DNA of 23,821 bases. Source: Lachnospiraceae bacterium. Its GTDB lineage: Bacteria; Bacillota; Clostridia; Lachnospirales; Lachnospiraceae. Position numbers and translations under genes: made by a program. A model generated the notes under the pieces. The model worked only from the letters and a program-made list of their open reading frames with translations. It did not search any database and was not told the DNA's origin. The stretch covers positions 1-23,821 of the forward strand of contig JAHYZZ010000022.1 of assembly GCA_019424135.1 (NCBI GenBank), written 5' to 3'. Of this stretch, positions 1 to 8,400 are shown piece after piece (position 1 is the first letter of the stretch; each line of letters begins with the position of its first letter).

Positions 1-657
1 AAGGCATAAGAGCAGCAGGAAGAGAAAAGGAAGGATATCAAGAAACATTTTTTTTCGGTCGATTTTGGAACTGATTCCTGTATCTACTTCCATCAGCGGT
101 TCATCCTTTCCGGTGGCGACGGCAGTCAAAAGCAGTACCAGGGACAGACCTGCATAGGGCAGGACTGCCGCAGAAAACTGACTGACGGAAAGACCGGAAA
201 TAGAATATAAATATAAGTTCTGAGGGTTTCCGATGGGGGTAGCCATACTTCCCAGATTTGCGGCAATGGTTTCCAGTACCACTAGCTTTACAATCCGGTC
301 TTCATACCCGGTCATCTGAAATACCAGCATGGTAAAAGGGACAAAGGTAAGCAAGGTCACATCATTGGTAATAATCATACTGGAAAAGAAGCATAGAAGG
401 ACCATGACGGCAGATAAAGCCCTAAGGCTTCTTGCGTGTTTTAGGAGTGCATGCCCCATCAGGGTAAAAGTCCCCTTAGATCGAAGACCTGCCACCAGGA
501 TCATCAGGCAGAATAAAAGGGCAATGGTCCGCCAGTCCGGGTAGGAGAGGTAACCCTCATCAGGTCTTATGAGAAAGGCGGACAGAATCGCCAGAAAAAG
601 AGATACACAGAATACGGTTTCGTTTTTTGCTATATTTTTCAGAATTGTTTTTACCAT
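1..657 (-). CDS. ArsB/NhaD-type (SLC13-like) ion permease, partial (N-terminal 219 residues)
   Basis: Integral membrane transporter of the ion-transporter superfamily that holds arsenite permease ArsB, NhaD antiporters and citrate/anion permeases; the substrate cannot be read from this fragment. The reading frame is open from the ATG at 657 to the window edge, so the C-terminal half is missing. Hydrophobic segments lie at about residues 15-30, 43-57, 80-96, 100-115, 125-140 and 160-182. The diagnostic conserved pieces are ITNDV (97-101) and SMATPIGNPQN (137-147), which match the ion-coordinating loop regions of this superfamily. A GGAGG lies 12 bases upstream of the ATG, a slightly long spacing. 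It starts 38 bases after the stop of the upstream ABC exporter subunit, with no terminator between them, so it is probably the last visible gene of that operon. Family call is firm; substrate unknown. Confidence 0.8.
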   Translation of the reverse strand, partial: MVKTILKNIAKNETVFCVSLFLAILSAFLIRPDEGYLSYPDWRTIALLFCLMILVAGLRSKGTFTLMGHALLKHARSLRALSAVMVLLCFFSSMIITNDVTLLTFVPFTMLVFQMTGYEDRIVKLVVLETIAANLGSMATPIGNPQNLYLYSISGLSVSQFSAAVLPYAGLSLVLLLTAVATGKDEPLMEVDTGISSKIDRKKMFLDILPFLFLLLLCL

Positions 658-695
658 TTTCGATAGATGCCTCCGATGCTTAGGATGTTAACATG

Positions 696-2462
696 TTAGG
701 TCGGCGCGAACTGGCTGTTATACAGATTGGCGTAGAAGCCTCCCTTAGCCAGCAGCTCTTCATGAGTACCCTGCTCTATGATATGACCCTGATCCATGAC
801 CAGGATCAAATCTGCGTTTTGAATGGTAGAGAGTCTGTGAGCGACGATAAAGCTGGTGCGTCCTCTCATCAGGCTTTCAAAGGCTCGCTGGATTCGAAGC
901 TCCGTCATGGTATCGATGGAAGAGGTGGCTTCGTCCAGAATCAGCATTGGCGGCAGACACAGCATAATGCGAGCGATGCAAAGCAGCTGTTTCTGACCCT
1001 GGGACAGATTTTCGCCGCCTTCTGTAATAATTGTATCATACCCTTTGGGCAGCCGCATGATAAAGCTATGGGCGTAGGCTTTCTTTGCGGCTTCCACGAC
1101 TTCTTCTTCCGAGGCATCCGGCCGTCCGTAAGCGATGTTGTCACGGATGGAAGCAGATCTAAGCCAGGTTTCCTGGAGGACCATTCCGTAGCTGCTGCGC
1201 AGAGACTGGCGGGTCAAAGTGCGGATATCGTGGCCGTCTACCTTGATGGAGCCGGAACAAACATCGTAGAAGCGCATCAACAGATTGATCAGAGTTGTTT
1301 TTCCGCAGCCGGTGGGGCCGACGATGGCAATTCTCTGTCCGGAAGCTACTTTCAGGTTCAGGTCCTGGATCAGCGGAAGGTCCGGGGTATAAGAAAAATC
1401 AACGTGTTCCAGGCGGATATCGCCTTTTGGGTCTGAAAGAGCAAGGGCATCGGCGGGTTCAGGTGTCTCTGGAGCTTCTTCCAGAAAGGCAAAGACTCTG
1501 GCGGCAGAAGCGATGGAGTTCTGAAACTCAGTAAGGACACTGGTGATGTCGTTAAAAGGTTTGGTGTATTGATTGGTGTAACTTAAAAAACTGGAAAGCT
1601 GTCCGACTGTCAACATTCCATGGAGTACGCCAAAGCAGCCTGCAATCGTCACGCCGGCATAGATACAAGAGTACATAAACCGGGTAGCCGGGTTGGTAAT
1701 GGAGGAAAAGAACGTGGCTTTCAGGGAGTATCCGGACAGTCTTTCGTTGATTTCTTCGAATTCCCGGACAGCCTCTTCTTGATGGCCGAAGGCCTGAACG
1801 ACTTTAATGCCTCCTAGCATTTCGTTGGTGAAACCGGTCAATTCTCCTCGAGTCTCGGACTGTTTTTTAAACATGGTAAAAGATTTTTTAGAAATAAAAT
1901 TCGCCACCAGAAAGGACATGGGGCTTAATACCACGACAACCAGCGTAATCAAGGGGTTGATACTTAGCATGAATCCAATGGTGCCAAGAATTGTTACGGA
2001 ACTGGTAAAAAACTGAGTGAATCCAAGGAGCAGACCATCGGAAAATTGATCGATGTCCGTGATCACACGGCTGATCAGATCTCCGGAAGAGTGACGGTCT
2101 ACATATGACAGAGGAAGTTCCTGAAGATGTTCAAAAGCCTGAACTCGTAAGGAGCGTACAATTCGGTAGGTGATCAGGTTGTTTACATGATTCATGATCC
2201 ACTGGGCGGCGGCAGTTATGATGATGGATACCGCAATGCCAGAAATCAATGTCATCAGGACGTGGAAGTTTACCTGGTGTTTACCGGCAATTGCGTCAAC
2301 GGCGCGGCCAGTCAAAATCGGAACATACAGGGTCAGCGCAACAGTAATCACAGACAGCGCCAGAGACAACACAACCAAAGGCCAGTAAGGCCGGATGTAA
2401 CAGAGGATCTGGCGAAGTGTCTGCTGATGATTGGCGCTTTTTTGATTTTCTGATTTAGGCAT
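696..2462 (-). CDS. Heterodimeric ABC exporter, subunit with complete catalytic site
   Basis: Half-transporter of the type IV (former B-family multidrug/lipid) ABC exporters, 588 residues: six-helix membrane domain at about 35-330, then a nucleotide-binding domain. Visible motifs are Walker A GPTGCGKTT (catalytic K388), signature LSQGQ (486-490), Walker B LILDEATSSID with catalytic E511, and switch histidine H542 in VAHRLS. The frame extends 22 codons further upstream, but the ATG at 2462 is chosen because AAAGGAGG sits 9 bases before it and the longer form would run far into the upstream gene. With this start the two genes overlap by 8 bases, suggesting translational coupling. The partner is the upstream 582-residue half-transporter; together they resemble TM287/288, BmrCD and LmrCD. 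Substrate unknown; drugs, lipids or peptides are all possible. Confidence 0.93.
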   Translation of the reverse strand: MPKSENQKSANHQQTLRQILCYIRPYWPLVVLSLALSVITVALTLYVPILTGRAVDAIAGKHQVNFHVLMTLISGIAVSIIITAAAQWIMNHVNNLITYRIVRSLRVQAFEHLQELPLSYVDRHSSGDLISRVITDIDQFSDGLLLGFTQFFTSSVTILGTIGFMLSINPLITLVVVVLSPMSFLVANFISKKSFTMFKKQSETRGELTGFTNEMLGGIKVVQAFGHQEEAVREFEEINERLSGYSLKATFFSSITNPATRFMYSCIYAGVTIAGCFGVLHGMLTVGQLSSFLSYTNQYTKPFNDITSVLTEFQNSIASAARVFAFLEEAPETPEPADALALSDPKGDIRLEHVDFSYTPDLPLIQDLNLKVASGQRIAIVGPTGCGKTTLINLLMRFYDVCSGSIKVDGHDIRTLTRQSLRSSYGMVLQETWLRSASIRDNIAYGRPDASEEEVVEAAKKAYAHSFIMRLPKGYDTIITEGGENLSQGQKQLLCIARIMLCLPPMLILDEATSSIDTMTELRIQRAFESLMRGRTSFIVAHRLSTIQNADLILVMDQGHIIEQGTHEELLAKGGFYANLYNSQFAPT

Positions 2463-4203
2463 GAGAAGAAACCTCCTTTCCGGCGGACTGTGATGCACAG
2501 ATTTCCTGATAAACTGGGTTTGAGGCAATCAGCTGCTCATGTGTGCCGCAGCCGGCCAGATGACCATCTTCTAAAACAAGGATTTGATCAGCATTTTTTA
2601 CCGCTGATACCCGCTGGGAAATTATGAACACTGTGCTGTGCCCGGTGGTGTTTTTCAACGCTTTGCGCAGTCTGGCATCGGTTGCAAAATCCAGGGCAGA
2701 AGCGCTGTCGTCCAGGATTAAGATTTCTGGAGAGCCCACCAGAGCCCGGGCAATGCAAAGCCTTTGTTTCTGCCCCCCAGAGAGATTGGAACCGCCCTGT
2801 AAAATAGAAAGCTCCAGGCCCTGGTGTTTGGAATCTACAAAGTCTTTGGCCTGGGCTGTAGATAGGGCCTGATAGATTTCTTCATCAGAAGCGTCACGTT
2901 TTCCCCACTGCATGTTCTGGCGAAGTGTGCCAGAGAAGAGAGCGGCCTTTTGCGGAACGATGCCGATATGAGAGCGGACAGAGGAAGGGGCCAGTGCAGA
3001 CAGCTCTTGGTTAAACAGACGGATAGATCCTTTTGTTATGTCATAAAAGCGGGGAATCAGGGCGGCGAGAGTAGATTTTCCTGAACCTGTCCCGCCGATG
3101 ATGCCGATCGTTTCTCCTGCCATAGCAGTAAAGGTCACGTCGTGCAGGGCTTCGTTTCTGGAACCTGCGTATTGGAAACTGACATGGTCAAAAGTGACCG
3201 CCGGTATCTGGGTGTCCTTCTTTTCGGGGATTTCCAGAGAGCATCCTTCTTCGCTCACTGAGGGCTGCAGGTCAAAGATAGCATTGACCCGGGAAAGGCT
3301 TGCCATAGCCCGGGATAGCAAGATGATCAGATTGGCCAGCTTCACAAGTTCGGTAAGAATCTGAGACATGTAATTGATCAAGGCGATGATCTGCCCCTGG
3401 GTCAGGCTTCCGGCATCTACCTGGAGACCTCCGAAATACAGGATGGCAATGATTCCAATGTTGATGATCACGTAGGTCAGAGGATTCAAAAGAGCAGAAA
3501 TTTTGCCCACAAAGACCTGTTTTTGATAAAAGGTATCTGTTTCGTTACGGAACTGTTTTTTTTCAGACTCCTGTCTGGAAAACGCCCGGATCACCCGAAT
3601 CCCCAGTAGATTTTCACGAGTCCCCAGTAAAATCTTGTCCAGCTGCTTTTGTACTTTTTTGTATAAAGGCATGCTGACCAACAGGATAGCAAAGACCACG
3701 ATGAGAAGGACAGGGATCGCCACAGCAAAAGGCAGCGCTGCCTTCATGTCTACGGTAAAAGCCATGACCATGGCGCCAAAAACAACGAAAGGAGAGCGCA
3801 GGAATAGGCGGAGAAACATGTTGACTCCGTTCTGGACCTGATTGATGTCTACAGTCATCCGGGTGATCAAAGTGGAGGTGCCGATGGCATCGATTTCCGG
3901 ATAGGACAGATGGTTGATGTGGGAGAACAGATCCCTGCGCATCAGCATTCCGGTGGAAATGGCAGATTTTGCGGCAAAATATTGGGCTGTCAGGGAAAAA
4001 GAGAAGCCCACGATTCCAAGGATGACCAAAAGCCCGCCCATTTTCCATAGGTAGGCAGGATGGTTTCTGGCGATGCCGATGTCGATCATGCTTGCAACGA
4101 CCAGTGGAACAAAAAGTTCAAAGGTGGCTTCCAGCATCTTAAACAGCGGGGCAAGCACAGTGATGACGGGATGATATTTAAGGTAACTTAGCAGTCGTTT
4201 CAT
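2455..4203 (-). CDS. Heterodimeric ABC exporter, subunit with degenerate catalytic site
   Basis: Half-transporter of 582 residues with an N-terminal six-helix membrane domain (about 1-310) and a C-terminal ATPase domain. Walker A GGTGSGKST (K376) and signature LSGGQ (474-478) are intact. Walker B reads LILDDSASALD, so the catalytic glutamate is aspartate (D499), and the switch histidine is glutamine (Q530 in IISQRV). These two changes mark the inactive-site subunit of heterodimeric exporters. In the dimer this subunit's Walker motifs face the LSQGQ signature of the downstream subunit, so all three unusual motifs meet in one non-hydrolytic site. The start is the ATG at 4203, preceded by GGAGG inside the end of the reductase gene and overlapping its stop as ATGA. 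It acts in the cytoplasmic membrane; substrate not predictable. Confidence 0.93.
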   Translation of the reverse strand: MKRLLSYLKYHPVITVLAPLFKMLEATFELFVPLVVASMIDIGIARNHPAYLWKMGGLLVILGIVGFSFSLTAQYFAAKSAISTGMLMRRDLFSHINHLSYPEIDAIGTSTLITRMTVDINQVQNGVNMFLRLFLRSPFVVFGAMVMAFTVDMKAALPFAVAIPVLLIVVFAILLVSMPLYKKVQKQLDKILLGTRENLLGIRVIRAFSRQESEKKQFRNETDTFYQKQVFVGKISALLNPLTYVIINIGIIAILYFGGLQVDAGSLTQGQIIALINYMSQILTELVKLANLIILLSRAMASLSRVNAIFDLQPSVSEEGCSLEIPEKKDTQIPAVTFDHVSFQYAGSRNEALHDVTFTAMAGETIGIIGGTGSGKSTLAALIPRFYDITKGSIRLFNQELSALAPSSVRSHIGIVPQKAALFSGTLRQNMQWGKRDASDEEIYQALSTAQAKDFVDSKHQGLELSILQGGSNLSGGQKQRLCIARALVGSPEILILDDSASALDFATDARLRKALKNTTGHSTVFIISQRVSAVKNADQILVLEDGHLAGCGTHEQLIASNPVYQEICASQSAGKEVSSHA

Positions 4204-5177
4204 AAGGATGTTCCTCCTGGCTGTGAATTTGTTTGATTTGCCAGTTTTTCTTTCAGGTTTTTGTACATAGCTGCGGAAACAGGGGCGTCTACCTGCAGGC
4301 GGCGGGCCTCGCGGACAATATATCCGCTGAAGGTCTCAAGTTCAGTGGGGCGGCCTGCATTTACGTCGCGCTGCAAAGAGCTGGTGGCATTTTCGGACAG
4401 TTCATGATAAAAGCGGTGGATGATCGCGTTTTTGTGCTTTTCAGAAACATGGATCCCTTTTTTGAGGGCCACCTGATAAGCTTCTGTCACCAGTGCTTCA
4501 TATTGGGCTGCTTTCACGGGGTCACTTCGCAGTTGGCCGATCGTGTGATTATAAAGAGCGGTTTCCACATTATAGGCACAGTTTAAAATATACTTTTTCC
4601 AGATATCTGCCTGAATATCAGTGCTGGTACGGCAATCAATTCCGGCGCCGTTTAGCAGAGCTGACACGCTATCAACGATGGCAGCCTGTCGGGAATCGGC
4701 ATCTTGAATACCAACATACAGGTTCGCAAAATTTCCCTGTTGTATGATCGTAGTATTATTTTGAGCAAAAGCAATGATATAGATGAGGGAATCAACAACG
4801 GTTCCGGCGTGAAGAAGCCTGCGTGTCCGTTCTCCGGGGTCGGCCCCGTTCATGACAGGGATGATGATAGTGTCTGGAGAGATGCAGCCATTCAGGCTTT
4901 GACAGACCTCCTCTAAAGAATAGTTTTTGACACAAATAAATATATAATCCTGGACCGGGAGTTCGGATGCAGACTCCACAACTCTTTCCGGGCGGACATT
5001 TCTTTTTCCCCGGTAGTCGCTGTGCAAGGACAGGCCGTTTGCCAGGAGGGAGAGTTTCTTTTGTCCCCGTGCCACGAAAGAGACATGTGGATAAGTGTCA
5101 GCCAGCAGGGCGCCAAGATAGCCACCCACGCCGCCTATGCCGATCACGGCAATTTTTTTATCTTGACAGGTATACAA
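4200..5177 (-). CDS. Ketopantoate reductase family protein (ApbA/PanE)
   Basis: 325-residue NAD(P)H-dependent reductase of the ApbA/PanE family, which reduces 2-dehydropantoate to pantoate in pantothenate/CoA synthesis; many members are paralogues with other 2-oxo acid substrates. The N-terminal Rossmann fold shows GIGGVGG (13-19). The C-terminal helical domain shows a KKYILNCAYN stretch holding the likely catalytic lysine and TELETFSGYIV with the substrate-contacting glutamate. The start is taken as TTG at 5177: there is no nearby in-frame ATG, in-frame stops lie just upstream, and AAGAAGG sits 8 bases before it. The gene overlaps the following ABC exporter subunit by 4 bases (ATGA). No panB, panC or panD is adjacent, so a role in pantothenate synthesis is unproven and the link with an exporter is unusual. 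Confidence 0.85.
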   Translation of the reverse strand: MYTCQDKKIAVIGIGGVGGYLGALLADTYPHVSFVARGQKKLSLLANGLSLHSDYRGKRNVRPERVVESASELPVQDYIFICVKNYSLEEVCQSLNGCISPDTIIIPVMNGADPGERTRRLLHAGTVVDSLIYIIAFAQNNTTIIQQGNFANLYVGIQDADSRQAAIVDSVSALLNGAGIDCRTSTDIQADIWKKYILNCAYNVETALYNHTIGQLRSDPVKAAQYEALVTEAYQVALKKGIHVSEKHKNAIIHRFYHELSENATSSLQRDVNAGRPTELETFSGYIVREARRLQVDAPVSAAMYKNLKEKLANQTNSQPGGTSL

Positions 5178-5197
5178 AGGTTACGCCTTCTTTCCTT

Positions 5198-5227
5198 ATT
5201 ATATATAAATGATACGCTTTATTGTAA
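5198..5227 (-). promoter_or_regulatory. Possible promoter of the reductase-exporter operon
   Basis: On the minus strand a perfect TATAAT (5198-5203) lies about 20 bases upstream of the TTG start. The best -35 candidate, TTACAA at 5222-5227 with an 18-base spacer, matches only three of six positions. The resulting 5' leader would be very short, about 14 bases, so this assignment is weak. The rest of 5228-5313 is A/T-rich and holds nothing else recognisable. Confidence 0.3.
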
Positions 5228-5313
5228 CACATCTGTTTTGTATGCGCCATTGTAATTATTTTTTTTCGATTGGGTCTGTTATGAAAGAGAAACATGTAAA
5301 ATTAAAAAAATTA

Positions 5314-5341
5314 TTGACAAGACTTGACAACCTGTGATAAC
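5314..5341 (+). promoter_or_regulatory. rpoBC promoter with tandem -35 boxes
   Basis: TTGACA at 5314-5319 is followed 16 bases later by GATAAC (5336-5341) carrying an upstream TG (extended -10). A second perfect TTGACA lies at 5324-5329, exactly 10 bases after the first, but no convincing -10 is correctly spaced for it. The element faces rpoB and would give a leader of roughly 130 bases. Confidence 0.6.
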
Positions 5342-5380
5342 ATAGAAAATGCGCTATTGTGGAAACTTATGCCATAAATC

Positions 5381-5392
5381 CTTGTATACAAG
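5381..5392. promoter_or_regulatory. Perfect 12-base palindrome, candidate operator
   Basis: CTTGTATACAAG is a perfect inverted repeat located about 40 bases downstream of the rpoB -10 and just before the possible leader ORF. It could be a repressor or roadblock site; as RNA it would be a poor hairpin because the symmetry has no loop. No family of regulator can be assigned. Confidence 0.3.
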
Positions 5393-5401
5393 AGGGAGAA
5401 C

Positions 5402-5464
5402 ATGAGAAATCCACAGGTTTTGCAACTGTTATGGGCGACTCGTAGCCCGACAAAAAATATATGA
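5402..5464 (+). CDS. Possible 20-residue leader peptide upstream of rpoB
   Basis: A 20-codon open frame begins ATG at 5402 (MRNPQVLQ...) and ends in TGA at 5462-5464. A purine-rich GAGGGAG lies just upstream but only about 3 bases from the ATG, which is tight. Its stop codon sits within the GAGGAG ribosome binding site of rpoB (5463-5468), so terminating ribosomes would stand on the rpoB initiation region. A short inverted repeat GGGC/GCCC (5433-5448) lies inside it. No similarity to a known leader peptide is recognised, and a chance ORF of this length is quite possible. Confidence 0.3.
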   Translation: MRNPQVLQLLWATRSPTKNI

Positions 5465-5480
5465 GGAGTGAAACGTCAAT

Positions 5481-8400
5481 ATGGAGAAAAACAGAATTCG
5501 TCCCATCAAAAGCGGAAAGAGTTCACGCATGAGCTATTCCAGGCAAAAAGAAGTGCTTCAGATGCCGAATTTGATCGAAGTCCAGAAGGATTCTTACCAG
5601 TGGTTCCTGGACGAGGGATTAAAAGAAGTGTTTGATGACATTTCTCCGATTACTGATTATAGTGGTCATCTGAGTCTGGAATTTGTTGATTTTACCTTGT
5701 GCGAGGACGATGTGAAATACTCGATCGAAGAGTGTAAAGAGCGGGATGCAACTTACGCGGCACCGCTGAAGGTAAGGGTAAGGCTTCATAATAAAGAAAC
5801 AGATGAAATCAATGAGCATGAGATCTTCATGGGCGACCTGCCGCTGATGACCAGCACTGGAACGTTTGTGATCAACGGCGCGGAGCGTGTGATTGTCAGC
5901 CAGCTGGTGCGTTCGCCTGGAATTTATTATTCCATTGCACATGATAAATTAGGGAAAAAATTATTTTCTTCGACTGTGATCCCGAACCGTGGGGCATGGC
6001 TGGAGTATGAGACTGATTCCAATGACGTTTTTTATGTACGTGTAGATAGAACGAGAAAGGTGCCGATCACTGTGCTGATCCGTGCGTTGGGAATCGGTAC
6101 AAATCCGGAGATCATCGAACTGTTTGGCGAGGAGCCGAAGATCATGGCCAGCTTTGAAAAGGATGCGGCTACCAATTATCAGGAAGGGCTTCTGGAATTA
6201 TATAAAAAGATTCGCCCGGGAGAGCCGTTGGCAGTGGACAGCGCAGAAAGTCTGATCACCAGCATGTTCTTTGATCCAAGACGTTATGACCTGGCAAAAG
6301 TCGGAAGATATAAATTTAATAAGAAACTGATGCTCCGTAACCGGATCAGCGGCCATGTACTGGCAGAAGATGTGGTAAGTCCGATCACCGGAGAAGTGAT
6401 TGCCGAGGCAGGCACCAAGGTGACCAGGGAACTGGCAGATGAGATTCAGAACGCGGCAGTGCCGTATGTATGGATTGAGCGCCCGGACGAGGAGAGAAAT
6501 ATCAAAGTTCTATCCAATATGATGGTAGATATCACCTCTATCGTAGATATTGATCCGAAGGAGGAAGGGGTTACAGAACTGGTATACTATCCGGTGCTGG
6601 CAGGAATCCTGGAAGAGACCGCAGGTGACATTGATGAGCTGAAGCATGCCATCAAGAGAGATATTCATGATCTGATCCCGAAGCATATCACAAAAGAGGA
6701 CATTTTGGCGTCCATTAACTATAATATACATTTGGAATACGGCATTGGAAACGATGACGATATTGACCATCTGGGCAACCGTAGGATCCGTTCCGTAGGA
6801 GAGCTTTTACAGAATCAGTACAGGATTGGACTTTCCAGATTGGAAAGGGTCGTAAGAGAACGTATGACGACACAGGATCTGGAAGGTATTTCTCCCCAGT
6901 CTCTGATCAATATTAAGCCGGTGACGGCAGCAGTCAAGGAGTTCTTTGGATCTTCTCAGCTGTCACAGTTCATGGATCAGAACAACCCGCTGGGTGAGCT
7001 GACTCACAAGAGACGTCTGTCTGCCCTGGGGCCAGGAGGTCTGTCCAGGGACCGTGCCGGATTTGAGGTGCGTGACGTACACTATTCCCACTATGGAAGA
7101 ATGTGTCCGATTGAGACGCCTGAAGGTCCCAATATCGGACTGATCAATTCACTGGCATGTTATGCGAGAATCAATCAGTACGGATTCGTGGAGGCTCCGT
7201 ATCGCAAGATCAATCATGATGATCCGAAGAATCCGGTGGTTACGGATGAAGTTGTATACATGACAGCGGATGAGGAAGACAATTACCATGTGGCACAGGC
7301 TAATGAGCCGTTGGATGAGGAAGGCCACTTTATCAATAAAAATGTATCCGGTCGTTATCGTGAAGAGACACAGGAATATGAGAGAAGCATGTTTGACTAC
7401 ATGGATGTATCTCCGAAGATGGTATTCTCTGTGGCGACTGCATTGATTCCGTTCCTGGAGAATGACGATGCAAACCGTGCGCTGATGGGATCCAACATGC
7501 AGCGTCAGGCGGTTCCCCTTTTGATGACCGAAGCGCCGGTTGTGGGAACGGGTATGGAAGAAAAGGCAGCGGTAGATTCCGGTGTCTGCGTGATTGCTGA
7601 ACAGGGCGGTGTAGTAGAGCGTTCCACCTCTGCTGAGATTACCATCCGTCAGGACGACGGCAATCTGAAGAAATATAAGCTGACCAAGTTTTTAAGAAGT
7701 AACCAGAGCAACTGTTATAACCAAAGACCGATTGTCTTTAAGGGAGACCGGGTAGAGGCTGGCGAGGTAATCGCAGACGGACCGTCTACTTCCAATGGAG
7801 AGATGGCTCTTGGAAAGAACCCCCTGATCGGATTTATGACCTGGGAAGGTTATAACTACGAGGATGCAGTTCTGTTGAGTGAAAGACTGGTACAGGATGA
7901 TGTTTACACATCTGTACACATTGAAGAATATGAAGCGGAAGCCCGTGATACCAAACTTGGGCCAGAAGAGATCACAAGAGATATTCCGGGCGTGGGTGAT
8001 GATGCACTGAAAAATCTGGACGAAAGAGGAATCATCCGCATTGGTGCGGAAGTGCGTGCCGGAGATATTCTGGTAGGTAAGGTAACTCCTAAGGGAGAGA
8101 CTGAGTTGACTGCAGAGGAGCGTCTGCTCCGTGCAATTTTTGGTGAAAAGGCACGAGAAGTCAGGGATACTTCCTTGAAGGTACCGCACGGAGAATATGG
8201 AATCGTCGTAGATGCCAAGGTCTTTACAAGAGCAAACGGCGATGAACTGTCGCCGGGTGTGAATCAGGCAGTGCGCATCTACATTGCACAGAAGAGAAAG
8301 ATCTCCGTTGGAGATAAGATGGCCGGACGTCACGGAAACAAGGGTGTCGTTTCCCGTGTACTTCCAGTAGAGGATATGCCCTTCCTTCCAAATGGACGAC

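Noticed and set aside
693..1436. Plus-strand frame of 247 codons
   Set aside because: Antisense to the ATPase domain of the ABC exporter; no family features, and the minus-strand motifs are decisive.
2463..2528. Longer N-terminus for the second exporter subunit
   Set aside because: Would overlap the upstream gene by 74 bases; the ATG at 2462 has an ideal AAAGGAGG.
5433..5448. GGGC/GCCC inverted repeat as an rpoB attenuator
   Set aside because: Only four pairs with an 8-base loop and no T-tract; too weak to call a terminator.
6938..7031. Possible rifampicin-resistance substitutions
   Set aside because: The key residues D499, H509 and S514 are all wild type, so no resistance is predicted.
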